Below, in pieces: positions 52,146 to 61,363 of a DNA stretch of 64,000 bases; position 1 is the stretch's first letter, and the number at the start of each line of letters is the position of its first letter. This DNA comes from Kistimonas asteriae (GTDB taxonomy: Bacteria > Pseudomonadota > Gammaproteobacteria > Pseudomonadales > Endozoicomonadaceae), in contig NZ_JAEVHF010000001.1 of NCBI RefSeq assembly GCF_018263925.1, positions 434,001 through 498,000 of the forward strand, written 5' to 3'. The notes under the pieces were generated by a model. It saw nothing but the letters and a program-made list of their open reading frames with translations, was not told where the DNA came from and ran no database searches. Position numbers and translations under genes: made by a program.

Positions 52146-52173
52146 AAAAAAAACCGTCATAATGACGGTTTTT
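52146..52173 (-). terminator. Terminator downstream of the acyl cassette
   Basis: An 11-base stem AAAAACCGTCA (52149-52159) / TGACGGTTTTT (52163-52173) with a TAA loop, followed on the minus strand by a run of eight T. It lies 290 bases after the acyltransferase stop and separates the cassette from the nhaC leader. Confidence 0.85.
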
Positions 52174-52459
52174 CATCAGCAGTTTAAATAGGGATTCTTC
52201 ACACGCTTTTAGTAACGTAGATTGTTTTATTATTTATATTCAATCAGTTACTCACAAACCAAAATATCTGCACCTAGTACGACATCCTGTGTGCGCGTTT
52301 TCTCTACGTCTAAGCTGCCTGACAATACATCACGCTTTGTCAGTCGTTGTTGATCCTATACCGTTAGCTAGTAACGTTTTAGCCTGTTTGCTTCAACGAG
52401 TGCATCAAATCTAGCTATCCAACCAGAAGATGATTTTTTCTGACTGTCGTGCCCCTTAC
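52174..52459. other. AT-rich non-coding stretch after the acyl cassette
   Basis: No reading frame of note, repeat or known motif was seen here. Base composition is AT-richer than the genes outside the cassette and resembles the cassette itself. Confidence 0.5.
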
Positions 52460-53092
52460 TCATTCAGAAATGGGTAATTTAAGTCTTCTCGCAGGATTAC
52501 CCAATACCGTTAATCCATCTCGCACACCAGAGAGAACCACCGCACCAGAACCGACTGTAGCCCCACTGCCAACCTTCAAGCCTTGCCTAATCGTCGAATT
52601 GGTCCCCAGCAATACGTGTGAGCCAATTTCTGAGAAACCACCAACCTGAACACCAGGATTAACTTGATTGAACCCCTTAAAAATACAGTCATGTCCAACA
52701 CCAACCATAAAGTTGAGATAAACATGATCACCAAACAAGACATTTGATCCCACCGTACAGTTCGGCGAAATAATCAGTCCTTTCCTCGAAGCCTCAACAT
52801 TGCTTCCTACCACCGCACTGGCATGGATCAAGTTAGGAAAAGAGAAACCTTTAGATTCAAACTTTTTATCTATCATTTCCTTATCATCTGGACTACCAAT
52901 CGCAATCACACACTGATCGGTTCCAACTATCGATGGATTAATATCCCCTTCAAAAAAAATGCCAGGTAAATTGTATTTTTCATACTCTTCCTTATTCGTT
53001 GAAGTAAAACCCACTATCTCTACCTGGCTAGAGAAAAACGCGGTAAATTCACGCGCCAATCCACCAGTCCCAACAACGAAAATCTTCTCCAT
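52460..53092 (-). CDS. NeuD-family sugar O/N-acyltransferase
   Basis: A 210-residue protein with an N-terminal PglD/NeuD-like nucleotide-binding subdomain (KIFVVGTGGLAREFTAFF) and a C-terminal left-handed beta-helix of hexapeptide repeats (ISPNCTVGSNVLFGDHVYLN, GVGHDC, VNPGVQVGGFSEIGSHVLLG). The His in VGVGHDC corresponds to the catalytic base. Relatives acetylate or acylate sugars in surface polysaccharides. Here it may take an acyl group from the ACP encoded in the same cassette. Last gene of the cassette. Confidence 0.85.
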   Translation of the reverse strand: MEKIFVVGTGGLAREFTAFFSSQVEIVGFTSTNKEEYEKYNLPGIFFEGDINPSIVGTDQCVIAIGSPDDKEMIDKKFESKGFSFPNLIHASAVVGSNVEASRKGLIISPNCTVGSNVLFGDHVYLNFMVGVGHDCIFKGFNQVNPGVQVGGFSEIGSHVLLGTNSTIRQGLKVGSGATVGSGAVVLSGVRDGLTVLGNPARRLKLPISE

Positions 53093-53094
53093 AG

Positions 53095-54390
53095 TTACGC
53101 CCTCTTAAACCTATGCCCAACACTCACTGAGCTGACCTTCAGTCGCTGGGGCACCATATGATTTGATAAGACAGACGCTAAATAAGATTTCAATTTGCCT
53201 TTATCCAGATCGAAATCAGGCTTCGGTTGCACCGTCAGTTCGACATGCTGGCCAGTAATCGGATTAGGTTTTCCCTCAGCTTTCGCCAACTCAACGCCGT
53301 CGAACTGTAATGCGACTCGCTCAACGTCAGAAGCCATGAACTTAAGTCCACCTACGTTTATCACCTCGGATGTTCGTCCAGTGACTTTGTAGTAACCGCT
53401 CTTTTCTTCTACGATATCTTTCGTGTTGTACCAGCCTTCAGCATCAAAAGGACTTGGTGCGTTTAGATACCCAAGCATTCTTGTTGAGGAGCGTATCTCC
53501 AAGACGTCATCCTCCACACGCGTCTCAACGCCTTCTCCTCCCACTTTCATAAACAAGCTGTTTCTTGCCTCGCTTTTCACCCTGACGATCCCAAGTTCAG
53601 ACATCCCAAAGGTTTGCCTAAAATCGACGTCTGGCAAAACATCGCATAGTGCATCAAGCGTTGGCTGATCCATACGCTCGGTACCGTAGGTAATGATTTT
53701 CAGTGAGGGTGGAACGTGATCGGGTATTAGCCCACTCATTAACATCATTCGAAGAAAAGTGGGTGTTGTGGGCAACACCTCAACATCATGACGCTCACAC
53801 GTCACTAGCACCTCTTCAACACTACGGGATTTCGGAGCAATAACCGTTCCCTTATTAAACAGCGTATGCAGTAATGTATTGAGACCGCCAATATGATCAA
53901 ACAGCAAAAAATTTATGGTACGTAACGTCTGACGAGGTGTTTCGAATCGTCTTAGAAAGAACGTCAAATCGTGTAGAATGGCTTTTGGGCGCCCAGTTGT
54001 TCCAGTTGAAAAAAGGACAAGACCAGCATGATTCTTTTCTCTCAGCTGCTCGATTAACTCGTGCTTATTCTCATTTTTTAAGCGTTTAACGCTATCACCC
54101 TCGACAACCACATCGACCAATGCTGACTCAAAAAAGTAGTCGTGCTGCGGTCGCGTATCGGTTGTCAGAGGCACTAAAATGACATTCTTATCAATCAGGT
54201 AAAGTAGTGTAGATATAGATTGAGGATCAAAATCACCAATAAGCGCAACCACTTCGCCAGACTTTATTTTGTCTAAATCCACCCTCGCTTGTGACGCAAT
54301 ATCAGAGAACCTCAACTCGCCCTCAGAATGGATAAGAAAGGGATAATCCGTATCAGTCCATCGTGCTTTCAGCTTCGCTATCAAATCCAT
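53095..54390 (-). CDS. AMP-forming ligase (ANL family), short form
   Basis: A 431-residue adenylate-forming enzyme. The P-loop is LVLFSTGTTGRPKAILHD, the adenylate motif TFGMSELGIVRV, the hinge GWYNTKDIVEEKSGYY with GRTSEVINVGGLKF, and the catalytic Lys is near the end in GHRFKRA. The N-terminal domain is shorter than in acyl-CoA ligases. It most likely activates an acid and loads it on the ACP of the same cassette. It starts one base into the SDR stop codon (TAATG). Confidence 0.87.
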   Translation of the reverse strand: MDLIAKLKARWTDTDYPFLIHSEGELRFSDIASQARVDLDKIKSGEVVALIGDFDPQSISTLLYLIDKNVILVPLTTDTRPQHDYFFESALVDVVVEGDSVKRLKNENKHELIEQLREKNHAGLVLFSTGTTGRPKAILHDLTFFLRRFETPRQTLRTINFLLFDHIGGLNTLLHTLFNKGTVIAPKSRSVEEVLVTCERHDVEVLPTTPTFLRMMLMSGLIPDHVPPSLKIITYGTERMDQPTLDALCDVLPDVDFRQTFGMSELGIVRVKSEARNSLFMKVGGEGVETRVEDDVLEIRSSTRMLGYLNAPSPFDAEGWYNTKDIVEEKSGYYKVTGRTSEVINVGGLKFMASDVERVALQFDGVELAKAEGKPNPITGQHVELTVQPKPDFDLDKGKLKSYLASVLSNHMVPQRLKVSSVSVGHRFKRA

Positions 54391-55067
54391 TACACGCCTC
54401 CAACATTAAGTGTTTGCCCACTTAAGGATGACGCTTTTTCATCAATTAACAGTTCAACAAGGTCGCAAACATCATCTTTCTGAAATTGTCTTTGTATTAC
54501 TTGTTGGGAGGTTATCTTCTCTATCTGAGTATCTGTAATGCCACGCAATAGATCGGTACGTATCGGACCTGGAGCAATGCAATTCACTCTAACGTTAAAA
54601 TCAGCGACTTCACGGGCAAAGGTTCGAGAAAAAGCCTCAACGCCCGCCTTTGATGCTGCGTAAACGGACTCTCCCTTCAACGCTAACGCTACAGCAATCG
54701 TTGAGAAATTGATAAAAGACCCTTGCCTTTGTCGCAACAGAATCGGTGCAAAAAGCTGACAACAGTAAATAGTGCCCACAAGATTTGTTTGTATCAGTCG
54801 TTGAACTGTTGATTCATCGGTCGTGACAGCCATATTCATCGACGCCACCCCGGCAGCATTCACCATAGCAGTAACGGGTTCGCCGAACTTTTTAACCGTA
54901 CGAGCAGCGTTTTTAACTGAAGCGTAATCACTGACGTCGCATTCAATCCCTTCAAAACTCAATCCATTGGTAGAACGAGCCAATCCAATCACTCGCTCAC
55001 CACGCTCGATCAATCTAGTGCAAACAGCCTCACCGAGCCCCCGACTAGCCCCAGTTACCAAGATCAC
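54390..55067 (-). CDS. Short-chain dehydrogenase/reductase (FabG-like)
   Basis: A 225-residue classical SDR: cofactor motif VTGASRGLGEAV, NAAG motif (MVNAAGVASMN), Ser in INFSTIAVAL, and YAASKAG with the catalytic Tyr-x3-Lys. In the setting of an ACP it may reduce an ACP-bound 3-keto group to a hydroxyl. Its ATG overlaps the ACP stop by 4 bases. Confidence 0.9.
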   Translation of the reverse strand: MILVTGASRGLGEAVCTRLIERGERVIGLARSTNGLSFEGIECDVSDYASVKNAARTVKKFGEPVTAMVNAAGVASMNMAVTTDESTVQRLIQTNLVGTIYCCQLFAPILLRQRQGSFINFSTIAVALALKGESVYAASKAGVEAFSRTFAREVADFNVRVNCIAPGPIRTDLLRGITDTQIEKITSQQVIQRQFQKDDVCDLVELLIDEKASSLSGQTLNVGGV

Positions 55068-55351
55068 AGTTTACCCTCCGACTGATTTGCAAATTCTTCT
55101 GCAAGACTCTCAACCGTTCTGAACATACTGCGCGATTTAGACATTGCAGCCTCAGATGTCCAATCAAATTCAAATCCGAGTTCATCTGCAAAGTCTTCAA
55201 GAGCAAGACAGACTTCCACGAGTTTCATTGAATCAAGAAGGGATGCTCCACCGATCAACTGCATGCTGTCTGATACTTCCGACTTTCCCTCTAATGCAGT
55301 TGCAATAGCTTCCCTGACAATCTTTTTAGCTCCATCTATATTCATTTTCAT
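55064..55351 (-). CDS. Acyl carrier protein
   Basis: A small acidic helical protein of 95 residues. The phosphopantetheine attachment site is the Ser in SLLDSMKLVEVCLAL. The start is ATG 55351 or 55345 (MKMNIDGAKK or MNIDGAKK); the frame also extends a few codons upstream. It is the first gene of the four-gene cassette and supplies the carrier for the ligase, SDR and acyltransferase. Confidence 0.87.
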   Translation of the reverse strand: MKMNIDGAKKIVREAIATALEGKSEVSDSMQLIGGASLLDSMKLVEVCLALEDFADELGFEFDWTSEAAMSKSRSMFRTVESLAEEFANQSEGKL

Positions 55352-55589
55352 CCCTGCCTTCTGCCAAAGCACCTTTCAGCATCTCAGTTGTGAAGCTAAA
55401 CAGTTTCCACAGCACTTTCACGTTCTTCAATGCTACACGCTTATTAGCTTCAACCATCTATTGCTCAAGCGGCCCCATTTCGTCTTTTAATTCGTCCCTG
55501 CATCCATGCTAACGTCTCCTTACATATTCCCTCTACCTCAATACTTATACTAAACATCAGTCGATCAAAAACCCAGTACACTTAGATGA
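55352..55589. other. Leader of the acyl cassette
   Basis: No gene. A TATAAG hexamer on the minus strand (55544-55549) is a possible -10 element without a convincing -35. AT-rich like the cassette. Confidence 0.4.
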
Positions 55590-55764
55590 CGCACCAGCTG
55601 ACGGCGCTGACTCGCTGAATCCGCTTTGGCGGTATTTCCTTTCACTGGTGATCTCGGGGCAAGATCACTCCTGAGATTCTTAAACAGCACACTTCTACCA
55701 GAAGGAAGCTCTCGCCATATACCCCACAGAAAACTTCGCGACAGCGAAACACGTATATTTCACC
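55590..55764 (-). repeat. Direct repeat copy B: degenerate, truncated lysine riboswitch
   Basis: This is homologous to 51906-52083. In copy B the core GTAGAGGCGCG has become GTAGAAGTGTG, CGCCGAAG has become CGCCAAAG, and the sequence diverges after GCTGGTG so that the last part (P5 arm and CTGTCAC junction) is missing. The promoter-like pair is kept: CTGTCG (55739-55744), 17 bases, TATATG (55716-55721). It lies on the same strand and about 240 bases upstream of the ACP cassette. Lysine binding is unlikely, but its promoter could drive the cassette. Confidence 0.8.
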
Positions 55765-55968
55765 GATTTTATGAATGGCACTGACACCGCAACCAATCAT
55801 GCTTGCGGGTAGCAGAATGGTAAGTATGGCATTTAGAAATGAAAAGAAGATGAAGGTAGGAAGGTAACCGCTTGCGCCATGTCACCAACCCTTGCCAGCA
55901 AAGACAGGATTCAGAGTAACAGGCGCTCACGGTGTCAACGGAGACTATAACGGCGTATCACGTGTCCG
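55765..55968. other. Non-coding junction between repeat B and the nap operon
   Basis: No start-to-stop gene was found. One minus-strand frame (about 55765-55880) encodes a hydrophobic stretch without a start, possibly the remains of a membrane protein; too short to name. Confidence 0.35.
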
Positions 55969-56103
55969 TCAGTGCTCTTTCTTTTCCAGCTTGGAAATCA
56001 GGAAACAGGCAACAACCGCCGTGGCCGCAAAACCACCGAGAAAGATCAGGGGCATTGCAGAGTAGCCCAGAATATTCCAGATAATCGCTTCCAGTGTGCT
56101 CAT
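55969..56103 (-). CDS. Very small membrane protein of nap operons (TIGR02808-like)
   Basis: A 44-residue protein, too short for routine gene calling. The ATG at 56103 follows TAAGGAG at a good distance. It consists of a short start (MSTLEAIIWNILGYSAMP), one transmembrane helix (LIFLGGFAATAVVACFLI) and a charged end (SKLEKKEH). This matches the small one-helix proteins (TIGR02808) seen beside periplasmic nitrate reductase genes in Vibrio and Photobacterium. It is 26 bases downstream of napC, in the same direction. Its role is unknown; an aid to the NapC complex is possible. Confidence 0.8.
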   Translation of the reverse strand: MSTLEAIIWNILGYSAMPLIFLGGFAATAVVACFLISKLEKKEH

Positions 56104-56129
56104 GGGTAAACTCCTTAGTGTTATCCGGC

Positions 56130-56723
56130 TTACTGCCAGCCTTCAATGCCGCTCATATCCGGCAATTCATGGGCAATACCCTTGTGGCAGTCAATACAGG
56201 TTTTCTCACCTGACGCCAACGCAGAGCTGTGCATTTTCATGGAACGCTGCCCCTGCTCAGAGAAATCCATATACTCAAAGTTATGGCAGTTACGACACTC
56301 CTGGGAATCATTGCCTTTCATCCTGGCCCATTCTCGGGTTGCCATTTCCAGCCGGTGAGCCTCGAATTTCTCACGGGTGTCAATCTTGCCCGTCATCTTG
56401 CCCCAAAGTTCCTTGCTGGCCTGAATTTTCCGGACAATCTTGGGTCCCCACTCTTTGGGCACGTGACAGTCCGGACAGCTGGCGCGCACGCCGGAGCGAT
56501 TGCTGTAATGGATGGTTTCCTTGTACTCCTCGTACACGTTGTTCTTCATCTCGTGACAACCGATGCAGAACTCCTCCTGGTTGGTCATCTCCAGACCGGT
56601 ATTGAAACCACCCCAGAAAACAATGCCGGCGACAAAGCCAAAGGCCAGGATGGCCCAGAGAGCAATGGCGGCGGGCCGGGTCAGAATGCGCCAGTAGCGC
56701 GTTATCACTGCAGGTATTTTCAT
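56130..56723 (-). CDS. napC: NapC tetrahaem quinol dehydrogenase
   Basis: Membrane-anchored c-type cytochrome that oxidises quinol and passes electrons to NapB-NapA. The 197-residue protein has an N-terminal anchor (about 17-38) and four haem motifs: CIGCH, CPDCH, CRNCH and CIDCH. It follows napB by 22 bases. Confidence 0.97.
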   Translation of the reverse strand: MKIPAVITRYWRILTRPAAIALWAILAFGFVAGIVFWGGFNTGLEMTNQEEFCIGCHEMKNNVYEEYKETIHYSNRSGVRASCPDCHVPKEWGPKIVRKIQASKELWGKMTGKIDTREKFEAHRLEMATREWARMKGNDSQECRNCHNFEYMDFSEQGQRSMKMHSSALASGEKTCIDCHKGIAHELPDMSGIEGWQ

Positions 56724-56745
56724 GTGTCAGCCTTCCGTCCGGATC

Positions 56746-57219
56746 TTATTCGTTGTTCAAGGTGTCAACAGACTTGAAGCGGTTCTTGATCAGGGGTTTG
56801 GCATCTGCCTGTGTCACATGGCACTGGGTACAGAAATACCGGAGCGGTGAAACATCCGCCAACTGTTTACTGTCACGGGTTTCAAAGTGGGTAATACTGA
56901 TCTTGGTGGCCCCGGTCTGCTTGTAGTTCTTCCAGCTATGGCAGCTCAGGCATTTATTGCTGTTCTTGTCGATCCGGTAACCGCGGATCTGATGAGGAAT
57001 AAGGGGAGGCTGCAGCACATAATCCCTCGCAATCGTCTCCTGGTCCCGGTGTATTTTTTTCATCGGTTCCGCCGGCGGCACCACATCCAGCTCAGGGGCA
57101 CCACGCAGCGAGTGCACATCTTCAGCGTGGACCGTTCCTGTAACGCCCAGAATAGAGAGCAGGCCGGCAAGCAGCACGGCACGGAGTCCATTCTTTTTTT
57201 CATTCAATACGTTATGCAT
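56746..57219 (-). CDS. napB: NapB dihaem cytochrome c
   Basis: Small periplasmic electron-transfer subunit of the nitrate reductase. The 157-residue precursor has a signal peptide (cleavage after about residue 32, in VHA) and two haem sites, CLSCH and CTQCH. It overlaps napH by one base. Confidence 0.96.
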   Translation of the reverse strand: MHNVLNEKKNGLRAVLLAGLLSILGVTGTVHAEDVHSLRGAPELDVVPPAEPMKKIHRDQETIARDYVLQPPLIPHQIRGYRIDKNSNKCLSCHSWKNYKQTGATKISITHFETRDSKQLADVSPLRYFCTQCHVTQADAKPLIKNRFKSVDTLNNE

Positions 57220-58082
57220 TAGTGCTTCTCCGCCTGTCGGGAAAATCGTGTTCTGAATTCAAAAACGTCCCTGGCACAGACGTCGATACAACGTCCGCAC
57301 CGGGTGCAATCGGTTGCGATCAGCTCGGGGCCGATGCCTTTAGCCTCACCTTTCAGTGCCGGAGGCAAGATCTGTGCTTCCGGGCATACGGCATAACAGT
57401 CCATGCAATCATCACACTGCTGTCGCCGTGTCGCCGAAACACGCAGGGGACTTATGCGCCCCAGTTGGGCATAGAAAGCCCCCAAAGGACACAGGTGACC
57501 ACACCAGCCATGCCGTGTGACCAGCAGATCCAGCAGAAAAACAGCCATCACCAGGAACCACCCCGTCCCCATGCCGAACAGCAGTCCACGGCTAAGCTGT
57601 GAAACAGGATTGATCCATTCCCAGGCGATCATCCCCGTCGCCACAGGCGTCAGCAATACTGTCCCCAGCAGCCAGAGACGCGCTTTGCGGGATAACTTGT
57701 GACTGGTTCGAATCCCCAGTTTCCGGCGCAGGCTGGCAGCAGCATCGGTGATCATATTGACCGGGCACACCCAGCTGCAAAAAACCCGCCCCCCTGCCAG
57801 GGTATAAAACCCGGCCACAATGGCGGCCCCTGCCAACGCTGTCCATTCCGGCAAATGCCCACTGAACAGGCTTTGCAGCACGGCCAGCGGATCCGCCAGA
57901 GGTACCGTGTCCAATACCATGCTGGCGCTCAGGTTTCCTTTCAGCCACCAGACACCGACCAGGGGTCCCAGAAGAAAGAGTCCCATGATCGTCAGCTGCG
58001 ACAACCGGCGTAACAGCAACCACTGATGCGCTTTCAGCCAACCTTTTACGACAATGGCTTCCTTACCCGGCCAGGTATTCAT
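57219..58082 (-). CDS. napH: NapH membrane ferredoxin-type quinol dehydrogenase subunit
   Basis: Polytopic iron-sulfur protein that with NapG feeds electrons from quinol to NapA. The 287-residue protein has four membrane helices, the cytoplasmic motifs FCSWVCPVN and WCGHLCPLG (CX3CP), and two [4Fe-4S] sites near the C terminus (CDDCMDCYAVCPE; CTRCGRCIDVCARD). It overlaps napG by 4 bases. Confidence 0.96.
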   Translation of the reverse strand: MNTWPGKEAIVVKGWLKAHQWLLLRRLSQLTIMGLFLLGPLVGVWWLKGNLSASMVLDTVPLADPLAVLQSLFSGHLPEWTALAGAAIVAGFYTLAGGRVFCSWVCPVNMITDAAASLRRKLGIRTSHKLSRKARLWLLGTVLLTPVATGMIAWEWINPVSQLSRGLLFGMGTGWFLVMAVFLLDLLVTRHGWCGHLCPLGAFYAQLGRISPLRVSATRRQQCDDCMDCYAVCPEAQILPPALKGEAKGIGPELIATDCTRCGRCIDVCARDVFEFRTRFSRQAEKH

Positions 58083-58864
58083 AAGCCACCTCCCGGCAAC
58101 CGATCCGGCAGGTCCAGCGCCTCAGGAATGAGCGATTCGCCGGCCTTATCCTTCTCCTCCCAACCCAGCCGATAGTGATTCCCTGCTTCACCCAGCGCCA
58201 GCTCCCGTGGCAGCACCTTGATAGCCGCAGTATCCAGCACACAGGCTTTTTCACACTGGCCACAACCGGTGCAAATGTCCGGGTTAACGACGGGTTCAAA
58301 GACCGCGTGCCGACCGGTTCGACTGTTACGTGAAACCACCAGCAAGATGGCTTCATCCAACAGCGGGCAGACACGGTAACAGACATCGCAACGAAGCCCC
58401 TGCAGGTTGAGACAGTTCTGGCGATCAATCAGGACAGCCAGTCCCATCCGTGCTTCATTGATATCGGTCAGCGCAGGATCCAGCGCCCCACTGGGACAGG
58501 CCGGTACACAGGGAATGTCATCACACATCAGGCAGGGGTTTTCCCGGGCCTCGAAGTAAGGCGTCCCCGTCACCGCGGGATCTGAAAAAGTCGCCAGCGT
58601 CAGGATGTCCCAGGGACACGCCTCAACGCACAACCCACAGCGCAGGCAAGCCCCCAGGAAGTCCGGCTCCGGCAAGGCGCCGGGTGGCCGCAAGGCCTGT
58701 GCGCCCTGACTGCGACCGGGGCTGACCAGCAACGTCAAACCCAGCCCCGCGATCCCAGCGGCGCAGGCAGCCTGCGCGGTTCCCGCCAGGAACCGGCGCC
58801 GACTCAACGTGCGTCGCTGGACATCCGCGTGATGACTGTCCGGGTCGCGGGGTGCGCCTGTCAT
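58079..58864 (-). CDS. napG: NapG periplasmic ferredoxin-type protein
   Basis: Electron-transfer partner of NapH, exported by the Tat system. The 261-residue protein starts with a twin-arginine signal (SRRRFLAGTAQAA) and holds four [4Fe-4S] sites: CLRCGLCVEACPW, CLMCDDIPCVPACPS, CDVCYRVCPLL and CTGCGQCEKACV. It begins 4 bases after napA. Confidence 0.96.
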   Translation of the reverse strand: MTGAPRDPDSHHADVQRRTLSRRRFLAGTAQAACAAGIAGLGLTLLVSPGRSQGAQALRPPGALPEPDFLGACLRCGLCVEACPWDILTLATFSDPAVTGTPYFEARENPCLMCDDIPCVPACPSGALDPALTDINEARMGLAVLIDRQNCLNLQGLRCDVCYRVCPLLDEAILLVVSRNSRTGRHAVFEPVVNPDICTGCGQCEKACVLDTAAIKVLPRELALGEAGNHYRLGWEEKDKAGESLIPEALDLPDRLPGGGL

Positions 58865-58868
58865 GGTG

Positions 58869-61361
58869 TCAGGCCTTCATGACCTTGACCGCACACTTCT
58901 TATAATCCGTTTCCTTGGAAAGCGGATCCGTCGCATCCAGTGTCAGCTTGTTGACCAGCTGGGCTGCGTCGAAGAAGGGGATGAAGATCAACCCTTTCGG
59001 CGGACGATTTCGACCACGGGTTTCTACCCGGGAACGCATCTCACCCCGCCGTGACACCACCTTGACCTCCATGCCCCGGCGTAGTCCACGCTGCTGCGCG
59101 TCATCCGGGTGCATGAAGACAACGGCATCCGGGAAAGCACGGTACAGCTCAGGCACCCGTCGCGTCATGGTGCCTGAATGCCAGTGCTCCAGTACCCGCC
59201 CGGTCGACAGCCAGAGATCGTATTCATCATCCGGGATTTCTGCCGGCGGCTCATAAGGAAGAGCAAAGATCCAGGCCTTGCCATCGGGCTTACCATAGAA
59301 GCGCACCTCTTCCCCTTTTTTCACATAGGCGTCATAGCCTTCACGGAAGCGCCAGAGGGTTTCCTTGCCATCCACCACCGGCCAGCGCAGACCGCGGGCC
59401 TTGTGGTACATCTCAAACGGCGCCAGGTCATGTGCCTTGCCGCGACCAAAGATGGCATATTCTTCAAAAAGCCCTTTCTGGGCATAAAAGCCAAAGTGCT
59501 TCGCTTCATCGTTATCCCGTTCCGGATGGATCTCATCCAGCGGATACCGATTCACCTGGCCATTGGCATAAAGGATGTCAAACAGGGTTTTTCCGCGGTA
59601 CTCCGGCTTTTTGGCCAGGAGTTCTTCCGGCCAGACCTCTTCCACCTTGAAGCGCTTGGAAAATTCCATCAGCTGCCAGAGATCGGATTTAGCCTCACCC
59701 GGTGCCTTCACCTGCTGATACCAGAACTGGGTCCGGCGCTCTGCATTACCATAGGCGCCCTCCTTTTCCACCCACATGGCGGTTGGAAGGATCAGATCCC
59801 CCGCCTGGGCCGTCACGGTTGGATAGGGGTCGGATACCACCACAAAGTTGTCCGGATTACGGTAACCGGGATACCCCTCTTCATTCATGTTGGGGGCCGT
59901 CTGCATGTTGTTGTTGCACATGACCCAGTAGGCATTGAGCTTGCCGTCTTTCAGCATTCGGTTCTGCAGAACGGCGTGATAACCAACCTTGGACGGAATC
60001 GTGCCTTCCGGCAGCTTCCAGATATGCTCCGCCTTATCCCGATGTTCCTTTTTCTTGACCACCATGTCGGCAGGCAGACGGTGGGCAAAGGTCCCAACCT
60101 CACGGGCGGTACCGCAAGCAGATGGCTGACCCGTGAGAGAGAACGGGCTGTTGCCGGGTTCGGAAATCTTTCCGGTCAACAAGTGGATGTTGTAGATGAT
60201 GTTGTTCATCCAGACACCACGGGTGTGCTGGTTGACCCCCATGGTCCACAGGGACATCACCTTGCGGTTCGGATCGGCATAGAGCTCTGCCAATGCCAGC
60301 AGGTCTTTTTCAGACACACCGGAAAGCTCTGCCGTCTTCTCGACCGTGTATTCACTGACGAACTTGGCAAAGGCATTGAAGTCAATCGGCTTTGAGGCTC
60401 CCTTGCCAGCATTTTTCGCTTTCTGCTCCAGCGGATGCTCAGGGCGCAGGCCGTAGCCAATATCGGTCACACCTTCCCGGAAGTTAACGTGTTTACCGAT
60501 AAAGTCCTTATTAACCTTGTTGTTCTGGATAATGTAATTACAAATAAAGTTACCGATGGCGAGATCCGCCTGCGGCTTGAAGATGATCGAATAATCCGCC
60601 AACTCACAGGAACGGTGCTTGAAGGTCGACATTACCGCGACCTTGACGTGTTCAGCACTCAACGCACGATCCGTCAGACGTGACCAGAGGATCGGATGCA
60701 TTTCCGCCATGTTGGAGCCCCAGAGCACAAAGGCATCGGCATGCTCAAGGTCGTCATAGCAACCCATGGGTTCATCGATTCCAAACGTCCGCATGAAGCC
60801 GCCGACCGCCGAGGCCATGCAATGGCGGGCATTAGGGTCGATATTATTGGTACGGAACCCGGCTTTCATCAGCTTGGAGGCAGCATACCCCTCCCAGACT
60901 GTCCACTGCCCTGAGCCAAACATCCCGACAGCGTCTGGCCCCTTGGCCTTCAGCGTGGCCTTGAACTTCTCCGCCATAATGTCGAAGGCAGCATCCCAGG
61001 AGATCGGCGTAAATTCCCCTTCCTTGTCATACTTACCGTCCGTCATTCGCAGCAGCGGTGTGGTCAGGCGATCTGAGCCGTACATGATCTTGGGCAGGAA
61101 ATAGCCCTTGATGCAGTTCAACCCTTTGTTGACTGGCGCATCCGGATCCCCCTGGGAAGCGACCATGCGGCCATTCTTAACGCCAACCAATACACTACAA
61201 CCTGTGCCGCAGAAGCGGCAGGGTGCCTTATCCCAGCGGATATCCGTCTCACTGCTTCGGGTGATCAGGTTGGTTGCTCCCGCAGGCATGGCGACACCGG
61301 CTGCCGCCGCTGTCGCCGCCACGGCGCTGCTCTTGATAAAATCCCTTCGATTCTGCTTCAT
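58869..61361 (-). CDS. napA: NapA periplasmic nitrate reductase, catalytic subunit
   Basis: Molybdopterin enzyme that reduces nitrate to nitrite in the periplasm. The 830-residue precursor has a twin-arginine signal ([14 protein letters not shown]), a [4Fe-4S] site formed by C48, C51, C55 and C83 ([10 protein letters not shown] and GLNCIKGYF), and the molybdenum-ligand Cys in [13 protein letters not shown]. The C terminus has the molydopterin-dinucleotide binding domain ([20 protein letters not shown]). It is the centre of napFDAGHBC. Confidence 0.98.
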   Translation of the reverse strand: MKQNRRDFIKSSAVAATAAAAGVAMPAGATNLITRSSETDIRWDKAPCRFCGTGCSVLVGVKNGRMVASQGDPDAPVNKGLNCIKGYFLPKIMYGSDRLTTPLLRMTDGKYDKEGEFTPISWDAAFDIMAEKFKATLKAKGPDAVGMFGSGQWTVWEGYAASKLMKAGFRTNNIDPNARHCMASAVGGFMRTFGIDEPMGCYDDLEHADAFVLWGSNMAEMHPILWSRLTDRALSAEHVKVAVMSTFKHRSCELADYSIIFKPQADLAIGNFICNYIIQNNKVNKDFIGKHVNFREGVTDIGYGLRPEHPLEQKAKNAGKGASKPIDFNAFAKFVSEYTVEKTAELSGVSEKDLLALAELYADPNRKVMSLWTMGVNQHTRGVWMNNIIYNIHLLTGKISEPGNSPFSLTGQPSACGTAREVGTFAHRLPADMVVKKKEHRDKAEHIWKLPEGTIPSKVGYHAVLQNRMLKDGKLNAYWVMCNNNMQTAPNMNEEGYPGYRNPDNFVVVSDPYPTVTAQAGDLILPTAMWVEKEGAYGNAERRTQFWYQQVKAPGEAKSDLWQLMEFSKRFKVEEVWPEELLAKKPEYRGKTLFDILYANGQVNRYPLDEIHPERDNDEAKHFGFYAQKGLFEEYAIFGRGKAHDLAPFEMYHKARGLRWPVVDGKETLWRFREGYDAYVKKGEEVRFYGKPDGKAWIFALPYEPPAEIPDDEYDLWLSTGRVLEHWHSGTMTRRVPELYRAFPDAVVFMHPDDAQQRGLRRGMEVKVVSRRGEMRSRVETRGRNRPPKGLIFIPFFDAAQLVNKLTLDATDPLSKETDYKKCAVKVMKA

Positions 61362-61363
61362 GG

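Noticed and set aside
51906..55764. Flanking repeats as insertion-sequence ends or phage attachment sites
   Set aside because: No transposase or integrase in the segment and the repeats carry riboswitch motifs; they are better described as a duplicated leader.
55958..56146. A 62-codon minus-strand frame over the end of the nap operon
   Set aside because: It is out of frame with the well-supported 44-residue membrane protein, which has the ribosome site and a clean transmembrane helix.
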